Shown: positions 17,148 through 24,153 of the stretch, in pieces
How positions within the stretch are numbered: position 1 is the first letter of the stretch
Layout: each line of letters begins with the position of its first letter
NCBI GenBank assembly: GCA_016705245.1
Contig: JADIYM010000001.1
Span: forward strand, 434,001 to 498,000
From: Blastocatellia bacterium
GTDB lineage: Bacteria; Acidobacteriota; Blastocatellia; UBA7656; JADIYM01
Reading direction: 5' to 3'
Length of the DNA: 64,000 nucleotides
Notes under the pieces: model-generated
What the model was told of the DNA's origin: nothing
Seen by the model: the letters and a program-made list of their open reading frames with translations, nothing else
The model's database searches: none
Program-made: the position numbers and the translations under genes

Positions 17148-18503
17148 ATGATACGCATCAAGATGCAGAGCTTCCGCAGGCGGATTCTTGCGACTTGCGC
17201 GACTGCCCTCCTGGTCTTCGGACTTAGCGCGCTGGTCGCGTTCGCAAGCAATCCGGTTCAATTCATCCCGCTCGACAATGCACTCGCCGTCGCGGCGAGT
17301 CCCGAGCGCCTCCTCGCGATGACCTACCTCGAGCAGCCGCGCGTGATCTATCAAATCACTCCTGATGGAACGATCACCCCATTTGCGACGCTCCCCGAGC
17401 GATGGTTCCTCTATGGGGAGGCTGACCTTGACTTCGCTCCGGCCCTCGGCGATTGGCCAGCCGGATACATTTTCGTTACCAACGGAAACGACGTCTACAA
17501 GATCGACCCGGCCGGGACAAGTGTCACGCACTTCGCCACGCTGCCAACCTGGGTTGAGGGACTATGTTTCGACGAGGTTGGCTCGTTCGGATACGACATG
17601 CTCGTCACGGGTGGCGGCCAGGTCTACCGGGTGAGCCCGACCGGAACGGTTGTGACTGTCGGTGTTTTCGGTTGTGAGATGGGAGGACCCGAGGTTGCTC
17701 CCATGTCGTTCGGTCCCTATGGCGGCTGGATATTCGTTGCCGCCTGGGCAGAAAACGCAGTGATGGCGATGTCTCCTGAAGGGGACAAGGTGACAGTCCT
17801 GACGTGGCCGAGCGCGATGCATGTGCACTTCGTTCCCGACAACCTCGGCACGCTGGGGAACACGGGACTCTCCTACTTCGGAGCGGTCTTTCCGCTCGAC
17901 GGGGCGTGGGGAGGCATTGCCGGTTATCCGCTGACCGATTTCGAAGGAATGTCCGGCAAGGCGCTTGTCGGCAGTGAGTTCGGCGGCGGCACGGGACAGT
18001 TCTGGTGGAACGGCTCCGAATACGTCGTCAGCACGTTCTGCGAGGCCCCGTGGTCACTCGAAGTCTGCGACTTCGTCGAAAACGACTCGCCTCGACCGAT
18101 CCCGATCGACGTGAAGCCGAGGTCGTGCCCGAATCCGATCAACACTCGTGACTGCGGACTGCTGCCGGTCGCGATCCTCGGACTCGACGACTTCGACGTC
18201 CGCAGCATCGATCCGGCGACGATCCGACTCGAAGGTGTAGCCCCGATCAGGTCGTCGTTCGAAGACGTTGCGACTCCGTTCGTGCCGTACGTCGGACGAC
18301 TGAACTGCACAACGGACTGCTGGACGGCAGGCCGCGACGGGTTCCTCGACATGTCGCTGAAATTCAACACGCAACAGGTCGTTGCGGCGCTCGGTCATGT
18401 TCATGACCGGGAGTGCCGGGTCCTTCACCTTACTGCCAGCACGTATGACGGCAGACCGATTCAGGGAGAAGACGTCGTCATCATCCTGAGTCGACATCAC
18501 TAA
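17148..18503 (+). CDS. Secreted beta-propeller-like protein with C-terminal IDVKP-type domain (paralogue 2)
   Basis: The 451-residue protein has a signal peptide (about residues 10-33, ending VAFASN). It matches paralogue 1 along its whole length, including FGYDMLVTGGGQVYRVSPTG in the propeller. The C-terminal module has IDVKPRSCPNPINTRD, LPVAILGLDDFDVRSIDPAT, DGFLDMSLKF and QGEDVVIIL. The start at 17148 is fixed by the conserved leader; the open frame extends to 17055 only by reading through the leader. It probably arose by tandem duplication together with the leader. Likely extracellular; function unknown. Confidence 0.85.
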   Translation: MIRIKMQSFRRRILATCATALLVFGLSALVAFASNPVQFIPLDNALAVAASPERLLAMTYLEQPRVIYQITPDGTITPFATLPERWFLYGEADLDFAPALGDWPAGYIFVTNGNDVYKIDPAGTSVTHFATLPTWVEGLCFDEVGSFGYDMLVTGGGQVYRVSPTGTVVTVGVFGCEMGGPEVAPMSFGPYGGWIFVAAWAENAVMAMSPEGDKVTVLTWPSAMHVHFVPDNLGTLGNTGLSYFGAVFPLDGAWGGIAGYPLTDFEGMSGKALVGSEFGGGTGQFWWNGSEYVVSTFCEAPWSLEVCDFVENDSPRPIPIDVKPRSCPNPINTRDCGLLPVAILGLDDFDVRSIDPATIRLEGVAPIRSSFEDVATPFVPYVGRLNCTTDCWTAGRDGFLDMSLKFNTQQVVAALGHVHDRECRVLHLTASTYDGRPIQGEDVVIILSRHH

Positions 18504-18570
18504 AACCAACCAACCGGCACACGCCGGATGGTGAGTCTCGACCCAGCCCGAAAACGTCGGGCGGCCGAGC

Positions 18571-18602
18571 CAGCGGCGGCAGCGGAGGCACTGCCGCCGC
18601 TG
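18571..18602 (+). terminator. Hairpin downstream of propeller paralogue 2
   Basis: Perfect 12-bp arms (CAGCGGCGGCAG / CTGCCGCCGCTG) enclose an 8-nt loop, 67 bp after the stop. The GGCGGCAG..CTGCCGCC core matches the hairpin after paralogue 1. Only a weak pyrimidine stretch follows. Confidence 0.55.
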
Positions 18603-18670
18603 CGCGTTTCGCACGGCCCAGACCTCACCTCGACAGGCTATCCGGGGGACCGGGCGTCTCCCCGTGTCTT

Positions 18671-18795
18671 GAGCCGCGAGCGGTAGCGAGCGTCCCACGG
18701 ACAGTCGAACGGTTCCGATCGCTTCCGTCCTTCCGCAGCGACGAGTCTGCGGTTTCAGACTCTGTCCGTGGGACGCTCGCTATCGCTCGCGGCTC
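18671..18795. repeat. Long palindromic element, A family, copy A2
   Basis: Arms 18671-18704 and 18762-18795 (34 nt) pair with one mismatch and contain GAGCGGTAGCGAGCGTCCC. The centre is TCGAACGGTTCCGATCGC followed by more unique sequence. The first 87 nt are identical to copy A3. Confidence 0.85.
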
Positions 18796-18874
18796 GAAAA
18801 ACGGGGGCCGGGGAACGGGGACCCGGCGGAGCGTCTTGCCTGGTAGTGCACGATGCGGGTTTTCCCCGTTTTTC

Positions 18875-18990
18875 GAGCCGCGAGCGGTAGCGAGCGTCCC
18901 ACGGACAGTCGAACGGTTCCGATCGCTTCCGTCCTTCCGCAGCGACGAGTCTGCGGTTTCAAGACCGTCCGCAGGCAGCTCGCTCAAGTC
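18875..18990. repeat. Long palindromic element, A family, copy A3 with decayed right arm
   Basis: Positions 18875-18961 repeat 18671-18757 exactly, then the right arm is degraded (ACCGTCCGCAGGCAGCTCGC). The right edge of A2 (CGGCTCGAAAAACGGGG) and the left edge of A3 (CCCCGTTTTTCGAGCCG) are themselves inverted repeats, giving a nested palindrome across 18790-18880. With A2 it fills most of the 520-bp gap between 18504 and 19024. Confidence 0.75.
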
Positions 18991-19024
18991 CGTCGTCGCT
19001 CCCGCCAGATAGAAACCTCTTCTC

Positions 19025-21067
19025 CTATCCGATCGGCTTCCCCGCCTTTCGCCGCGGAGGAACCTTCGACTCGCTGTACCGGACGACGAAGTCCTCCACG
19101 ATATTGTAGGAATTCCCACCGGACGCAGTCCCCACCGGCGCGGCCGAGAATTCGAATGTCTTTGCCGTCGGGCGGACTTCGCGAAAGACGTATCCATTGC
19201 GCTCGACGCCGTTCCTGATGTCCCGATTGATCATGTCCGCGTCGGCCAGCTCGGCCATCGTGCCGAATCGGCCGTTCTTGGCCTGGAAAGTCGCCTGGGC
19301 GCTTGCAAGCGAGCGCAGCGTCCCGATGGCGGCCGCCTCGTTCGCCGCGCCCCTCGCCCGAAAAAGGCTCGGGATCGCGATGGCCGCGACGATTCCCAGC
19401 GCCGCCGCTGAAAACGCCGATGCCCCGCCCGTCGTGATCGAGAGCCCGAGTGACTCTCGCCGGACAACTGTGTCGTCGAGATTCGAGAGCCCCATCAACT
19501 GCGAGCTGAACATGCCGCCGAACGACGACGCGTAGGACGACAGCGTGTCGCGAAGCGCCGGCGTCGGGTGCACGACCGCAAGTGTGTCTCCATCGAGGCG
19601 GCTTCGCGATTCGTCCAGCTCGCGCGAAGTGCCGAGCGTCTGCTCGACGGCACGCGCCTGCAGGACGCGTTCGACCTCGTCAGGCTCGCCAGTCATTGCG
19701 ACGCCGTCCACGACCGCCACTGCCACCTTCCCGGATGACGCCATACGTACACCGCCCACGTCGCGCACCGTCAGCTCGCTCGGTGAAGTCGCAGCAAGAG
19801 CTCGCTCGAACGCCGAGCGAACCACGTCGAGCTGTTTCGCCTCGACGAGCACGACCACCTTCATCTCGGGAACTGGCGCAGTCGTCTGCTCCTGTTCATC
19901 ACCGGCCATCGACATAGTGGCCGGCGGAACCTCGAAGCGGACGCCTACTGCAAACTCGTTCCCGAGCGCAGGCAGCAACTGGTCGCGGAGGCTCATTCCA
20001 ACCTGCCGCTCGAGCTCGGCTATGTCGAATCCAGAGTCCCTCGCCGCCTTCGAAGGCCTGAGCAACGCCTCGAGGGCGGGCAGGTCCAGAGCGAACGAGG
20101 TCACGATGCCCGTGTCAGCAGGCAAAAGCTCCGCCGGCCGGAGCGTAACTGCCGGACCGCCGGCCAGGATCGTCAGCACGTTCCGCTTGTCCTTCTCGAA
20201 AGCGAATACGGTGACTCCCGGAGCCCCCTGCGTCCACGGTTCCGAGCCCGAGACGATCCCGCGCAGGCTCGGCAATCCGAAAATCGTTGCCATTGACGGC
20301 TCGGCGCCTTCGGCATCGGGCTTCCCGAAGAGGTCCTTCGTAACCGTCATCACGGTAAGGAGTCCGGCGTCTTCGCCAACGCGCGCCCTCCCGTCGCGAT
20401 AAAGCGGCGTCGACGCGAGAGAGCTCGAGACCGCCGCCGGCGCCGCGTCGAGCGCCCGATCGATCGACGCCCGGTCGCCAATCAGGATCGTATCGTCGGC
20501 AACGGTGTAGAAGGGGCTCTCGGCCGTGATGGACGACGAAAGCGGGATGAGCTTGCGCCCACGAACGCTGACGCTCCTGCCGGACTTCGCCCCGGTCGCG
20601 GACGGGCCTGCAAATGCGACGACTTTTGAGGCGAGTAGTGCGGCCGTCGATGCCGCTGGCGTCCGGATGATGCCGAGCCAATGCGTCGACGACGAGCGAC
20701 CGGCGGAGTCCGGCATCTGAAAGGCGATCGCGATGTTCGACGCCGCCAGCATCTGAAACTCTTCGAGCGTAATCGGCGCCGGTCCACCGCCAATGCTCCC
20801 GAGGCCCGCGACCAGGTTTGTGTACAGCTCGTCGACCGCCGCGCGCTCGGCATCCGACTTCGCGCCCGCAAGCTCGACGTAGAAGTTCATCGTCGCCGGG
20901 ACCCGCTCCGCGAGCGGGCCGACGACAACGGCGGGAGGGCTCGCGGTGCCCTGAGACACGGCCCGCTTCTGTGCGAAGGCCGGAAACGACGAAACCAGCG
21001 TGACCAGGACGGCTATCGCGAGATGCCGGCTCGCCGTATTCAACGCGAAGGATCTTGAGGAGCTCAT
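19025..21067 (-). CDS. Exported DUF3352-like protein with a C-terminal type IV pilin-like segment
   Basis: The 680-residue protein has a signal peptide (about residues 12-33, ending FPAFAQ). Residues about 45-510 resemble DUF3352-type proteins, with several alternating alpha/beta blocks such as FYVELAGAKSD and YTVADDTILIGDR. From about residue 540 a hydrophobic helix AALGIVAAIAIPSLFRARGA runs into NEAAAIGTLRSLASAQATF and NGRFGTMAELADA. This is the layout of the pilin/pseudopilin N-terminal helix and head, but placed internally. The role is not known. The start has AGGA upstream. The gene runs towards the A-family palindromes, 25-30 bp beyond its stop. Confidence 0.75.
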   Translation of the reverse strand: MSSSRSFALNTASRHLAIAVLVTLVSSFPAFAQKRAVSQGTASPPAVVVGPLAERVPATMNFYVELAGAKSDAERAAVDELYTNLVAGLGSIGGGPAPITLEEFQMLAASNIAIAFQMPDSAGRSSSTHWLGIIRTPAASTAALLASKVVAFAGPSATGAKSGRSVSVRGRKLIPLSSSITAESPFYTVADDTILIGDRASIDRALDAAPAAVSSSLASTPLYRDGRARVGEDAGLLTVMTVTKDLFGKPDAEGAEPSMATIFGLPSLRGIVSGSEPWTQGAPGVTVFAFEKDKRNVLTILAGGPAVTLRPAELLPADTGIVTSFALDLPALEALLRPSKAARDSGFDIAELERQVGMSLRDQLLPALGNEFAVGVRFEVPPATMSMAGDEQEQTTAPVPEMKVVVLVEAKQLDVVRSAFERALAATSPSELTVRDVGGVRMASSGKVAVAVVDGVAMTGEPDEVERVLQARAVEQTLGTSRELDESRSRLDGDTLAVVHPTPALRDTLSSYASSFGGMFSSQLMGLSNLDDTVVRRESLGLSITTGGASAFSAAALGIVAAIAIPSLFRARGAANEAAAIGTLRSLASAQATFQAKNGRFGTMAELADADMINRDIRNGVERNGYVFREVRPTAKTFEFSAAPVGTASGGNSYNIVEDFVVRYSESKVPPRRKAGKPIG

Positions 21068-21154
21068 TTCGGCATCCTGCGCCCGTTCACTGTTGCCGTC
21101 AATAACACGCCATCGATCCCGCGCCGTAGTTTCAGCGATCGGAAGGGATCCAGG

Positions 21155-21409
21155 TCAGTCTCGGTGCCGCGGCGCGTCGCGATCTCTGGCAATCACGTCG
21201 CGCATGCCGCACGCCCCCGCATCGCGACCCACGTGTGCGCGCAACCGTTCGGCGCTCACTCGCGCCTCCGCCGCGCGCCGCTCGTGCCGGATCGCAAGCG
21301 TCCATTCACGCGCTGCCTGGCGTCCGGATCGCGCCATGAGCAGAAGGATCTGTGCCGTGACGGCGCCGAGTATTGCGAGTCCGATGATCGAGAGAGCGGT
21401 TTGCCACAC
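21155..21409 (-). CDS. Small single-pass membrane protein, hypothetical
   Basis: The 84-residue product has one hydrophobic helix (TALSIIGLAILGAVTAQILLL) followed by a basic, helical, Arg/Ala/Glu-rich tail. The GTG start is chosen because GGAGG lies 8 nt upstream; an ATG at 21433 would place that site inside the gene. Its upstream region contains a cluster of three hairpins (21465-21522). I recognise no family. It is upstream of and parallel to the DUF3352-pilin gene, 87 bp away. Confidence 0.5.
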   Translation of the reverse strand: MWQTALSIIGLAILGAVTAQILLLMARSGRQAAREWTLAIRHERRAAEARVSAERLRAHVGRDAGACGMRDVIARDRDAPRHRD

Positions 21410-21464
21410 GATGGTCACCTCCAGTGTGGCCATCGGCAGTGCGACTCGCGTGCCAGACTCAATC

Positions 21465-21522
21465 GGCCGAAAAAACGGCCAAATTGCGGCATCACCGCAA
21501 GAACTCTTCACCTTTCGTGAAG
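21465..21522 (-). promoter_or_regulatory. Three consecutive short hairpins in the 5' region of the small membrane protein gene
   Basis: In plus-strand order these are GGCCG-AAAAAA-CGGCC (21465-21480), TTGCGG-CATCA-CCGCAA (21484-21500) and CTTCAC-CTTTC-GTGAAG (21506-21522). All have perfect arms. They could be terminators for transcription entering from upstream or a structured leader. The function is open. Confidence 0.45.
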
Positions 21523-21664
21523 AAATGGCGAGTGCGCAATCTTCACGAAGGCTTGCCACTCCCGGCATCAGACCGCGAGCGCTTAGGCGACCAGGCCGCC
21601 GCCGCCAGACTCATCTGGATGAGTCCGGTACCTGCCGGACGCGAGAAGACAGCCGGCTGCCAGG

Positions 21665-21770
21665 ATGTTCGGGGCGTCCGTCCCACAGACGGTCCCTGAT
21701 CCAGCTCGCGGTGCAAGACAGACTTTCGACCATTCGACCGTCCGCAGGATCTCTACCGCTCGCGCTCCCG
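21665..21770. repeat. Degenerate A-family palindrome overlapping the end of the zinc-ribbon protein gene
   Basis: GGCGTCCGTCCCAC at the left and TTCGACCGTCCGCAGG then TCTACCGCTCGCGCTC at the right are recognisable but decayed A-family segments. The right part encodes the C-terminal Glu-Arg run and stop codon of the gene ending at 21753. Confidence 0.5.
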
Positions 21771-22265
21771 TTCATCGGGCGGCGGGGCGTAGTTGGCGAG
21801 CCTCGCCGTCGTGTGTTCCACTACGCTGCCGACTGGCTGCCGGAAAGCCGGCGGCGGAAGCGCCGCGTGCTGTGGCGGCGCCGCGAGGCGCGCCGGCGCG
21901 GCGTGAGCGCTCGCGGTGCCCTTTGCCCCGTTCAATAACCCGAGCAGCATCCGGATGATCATCACGAGACCGAACACGCCGATTCCGCCCGCAAACAGGA
22001 TGACCGGCACGATGCCGCCGCCAATCCGTGGGCCGAGGATGTCGGAGAGAGCGATGATCGCGCCGAAGATGGCGGCAAAGCCCACGACGCCGATGATTGC
22101 CGTCACGGCCAGGATCGCGCCAACGTGGCGAGGTCCGATCAGCGAGGTCGACTCCTGCGTCAGCGGCTGCGTCAGTGCGCTCCGTAGAACCTCGAGGTTC
22201 GACCCGCACCTGCTGCAATATCGCGTCGTCTCGAGATTCTGGGTGCCGCAATCAATGCAGTACAT
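21753..22265 (-). CDS. Zinc-ribbon membrane protein, hypothetical
   Basis: The 170-residue protein starts MYCIDCGTQNLETTRYCSRCG, a canonical four-Cys zinc ribbon. Two transmembrane helices follow (about residues 48-72 and 82-103), then an Ala/Pro/His linker and a charged tail ending DERERER. The ATG at 22265 begins directly at the ribbon with GGAGG 11 nt upstream; an in-frame ATG at 22289 is possible. Such zinc-ribbon membrane proteins are common in Acidobacteriota, with unknown roles. It is divergent from trpG. The C-terminus and stop lie in a decayed A-family repeat. Confidence 0.7.
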   Translation of the reverse strand: MYCIDCGTQNLETTRYCSRCGSNLEVLRSALTQPLTQESTSLIGPRHVGAILAVTAIIGVVGFAAIFGAIIALSDILGPRIGGGIVPVILFAGGIGVFGLVMIIRMLLGLLNGAKGTASAHAAPARLAAPPQHAALPPPAFRQPVGSVVEHTTARLANYAPPPDERERER

Positions 22266-22401
22266 CGCCGAATATGCCTCCGCCGCCATTGCGCTGTTTG
22301 GGGAACTCTCCGTCCTACGCTTCGCGGAAACGATAGGTTCATCGCTTCACGCTGTCAAACGCGCGCCCGTGGCCGCTTTGCGTTCCCGACGGAAGACGAA
22401 T

Positions 22402-22407
22402 TAGGAT
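22402..22407 (+). promoter_or_regulatory. Candidate -10 box for trpG (leaderless)
   Basis: TAGGAT lies 9 nt before the trpG ATG with no ribosome site between them, implying that transcription begins at or next to the start codon. Confidence 0.4.
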
Positions 22408-22416
22408 CTCGGCGCC

Positions 22417-23001
22417 ATGGTCCTCGTCATCGACAACTACGATTCCTTCACCTACAACCTCGTCCAGTACCTCGGCGAGCTCAGGGCGGATCCGCGCGTC
22501 ATCCGAAACGACGCGATCACGCTCGAGGAAATCGCGATCATGGCACCGTCGCACATTCTCATCTCGCCCGGTCCCGGTACGCCGGACGATGCCGGCATCA
22601 GTCTCGACGTCGTGCTCACATTCGCGAAAACGACGCCGATTCTCGGTGTCTGTCTCGGCCATCAGGCGATCGGTCAGGCGTTCGGCGGCCGCATCGTCCG
22701 GGCGCCGTATCTCATGCACGGCAAGACAAGCGAGATCTGCCACGATGGCAACTCGATTTTCGAGGGCTTGCCGTACCGGTTTCCGGCTACGCGCTACCAC
22801 TCGCTCGTCGTCGACCGAGAGAGCGTCCCTGCGTGCCTCGAAGTCTCGGCGACGACGCCCGATGGAATCGTGATGGGCTTGCGCCACCGCGAGTACCCCT
22901 GCGAGGGCGTGCAGTTCCACCCCGAATCGATCATGACGTCTCACGGCAAGCAGATGCTCGCGAACTTCCTGAAGCGAACGGGGACCGGCCCGCTCGCGTG
23001 A
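22417..23001 (+). CDS. trpG: Anthranilate synthase component II (glutamine amidotransferase)
   Basis: The 194-residue protein releases ammonia from glutamine for TrpE. It has IDNYDSFTYNLVQYL, SPGPGTPDDAG, the nucleophile motif GVCLGHQAIGQAFGG and the His-Glu pair in VQFHPESI. Related enzymes (PabA) share these motifs, but the adjacent trpD makes trpG the better name. It may also serve folate synthesis, since trpE is elsewhere. The 3' end overlaps the trpD start at GTGA. Confidence 0.94.
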   Translation: MVLVIDNYDSFTYNLVQYLGELRADPRVIRNDAITLEEIAIMAPSHILISPGPGTPDDAGISLDVVLTFAKTTPILGVCLGHQAIGQAFGGRIVRAPYLMHGKTSEICHDGNSIFEGLPYRFPATRYHSLVVDRESVPACLEVSATTPDGIVMGLRHREYPCEGVQFHPESIMTSHGKQMLANFLKRTGTGPLA

Positions 23002-24005
23002 TCGGCCCTTTGCTTGCCCGGCTTGCCGCGCGAGAGGACCTGTCGCGCGGCGAAGCCGCCTTGCTCGTCGAGTGTTTCATCGACGATCGGGTGACGGATG
23101 CGCAGGTAGGCGCCGCACTCGTCGCGCTTGCGATGAAGGGCGAAACCGCCGATGAGCTCGCCGGCCTTGCCGAGGCACTTCGCGAACGCGCGATTCCGGT
23201 GCTGACGCGGCATCGGGTCTTTCTGGACACGGCCGGAACCGGAGGCGACGGTTCCGGGACGTTCAACATCTCGACGACGGCTGCCTTCGTCATTGCCGCG
23301 GCCGGACTGCCTGTCGCGAAACACGGCAACCGCGCGGCTTCGTCCCGATCTGGAAGCGCCGACGTGCTTGCGGCACTCGGAATAACCATCGACGACGATG
23401 CCGACGAGGCCGGTGCGAGCCTCGACGAGCTAGGCATCTGCTTCATGTTCGCGCCGAAGTACCACGCCGCGACACGTCGCGTCGCCGACGTGCGAAGGCA
23501 ACTCGGCATTCGCACGGCATTCAACCTGCTCGGACCGCTGACGAACCCGGCGCGGGCGCCGCGGCAGATCATCGGCGTCGGCACCGCTGCAGCCGTCGAG
23601 CGGATCGCCGAGGTCGCGGCCCGTCTCGGCATCGAGAGAGCGTGGATCGTTCACGGCGATGGCCTCGACGAAATGTCGATCAGCGGCACGACGCGCATCG
23701 CCGACGTTCGCGATGGCGCGGTCGTCCGGACGTTCGAGGTGTCGCCCGACGATGCGGGGCTTCCACTCGCCGCACGCGAATCCTGCAGCGGCGGCTCGCC
23801 GGACGACAATGCGGCGGTTCTGGCTGGCATCCTCGACGGCGACATACGCGATGCGCGACGCGACGTCGTCGTGCTCAACGCGGCCGCTGGCCTCCTGATC
23901 GGAGACGTGGTGGAGTCGCTCGACGACGGAGCACGACGCGCCGAGGCGGCGATCGATTCGGGCGCTGCCGCGCGACTCCTCGCGGCGCTGCGCGATCGGA
24001 GATAG
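22998..24005 (+). CDS. trpD: Anthranilate phosphoribosyltransferase
   Basis: The 335-residue enzyme joins anthranilate and PRPP in tryptophan synthesis. It shows DTAGTGGDGSGTFNISTTAA for PRPP binding, AKHGNRAASSRSGSADVL, FNLLGPLTNPA and VHGDGLDE. The GTG at 22998 overlaps the trpG stop and gives the correct N-terminus (VIGPLLARL...); the frame runs further upstream only in the trpG shadow. A C-family palindrome follows 13 bp after the stop, marking the end of the trpGD unit. Confidence 0.95.
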   Translation: MIGPLLARLAAREDLSRGEAALLVECFIDDRVTDAQVGAALVALAMKGETADELAGLAEALRERAIPVLTRHRVFLDTAGTGGDGSGTFNISTTAAFVIAAAGLPVAKHGNRAASSRSGSADVLAALGITIDDDADEAGASLDELGICFMFAPKYHAATRRVADVRRQLGIRTAFNLLGPLTNPARAPRQIIGVGTAAAVERIAEVAARLGIERAWIVHGDGLDEMSISGTTRIADVRDGAVVRTFEVSPDDAGLPLAARESCSGGSPDDNAAVLAGILDGDIRDARRDVVVLNAAAGLLIGDVVESLDDGARRAEAAIDSGAAARLLAALRDRR

Positions 24006-24018
24006 CGTCGATTCGGGA

Positions 24019-24108
24019 CTCCGTGTCTCCGTGCCTCCGTGCCTCTGTGCGCGAAGCTCTTCAAGAAGAAAAGAGCTTCGCACACGGAGACACAAAGTCA
24101 CGTAGGCA
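24019..24108. repeat. Palindromic 3'-end element, CTCTGTG family, copy C2
   Basis: CTCCGTGTCTCCGTGCC words lead to the core GTGCGCGAAGCTCTT, a short loop, then AAGAGCTTCGCACACGGAG and CAAAGTCACG words. The core hairpin has 9-10 bp. It starts 13 bp after the trpD stop. Confidence 0.8.
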
Positions 24109-24139
24109 TAGAGCCAAAGAACCGCCACTCCCCCTGCGG

Positions 24140-24145
24140 TACAAT
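24140..24145 (+). promoter_or_regulatory. Candidate -10 box for the kinase gene at 24154 (leaderless)
   Basis: TACAAT stands 8 nt before the ATG, with no ribosome site between. No convincing -35 is visible. Confidence 0.45.
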
Positions 24146-24153
24146 CGGCCGCA

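Noticed and set aside
16733..17251. Minus-strand open frame of 172 codons between the propeller paralogues
   Set aside because: It runs through the leader and the terminator hairpin in antisense, has no ribosome site and no recognisable family.
14784..18990. Insertion sequence
   Set aside because: The A and B elements have long inverted repeats but no room for, and no trace of, a transposase.
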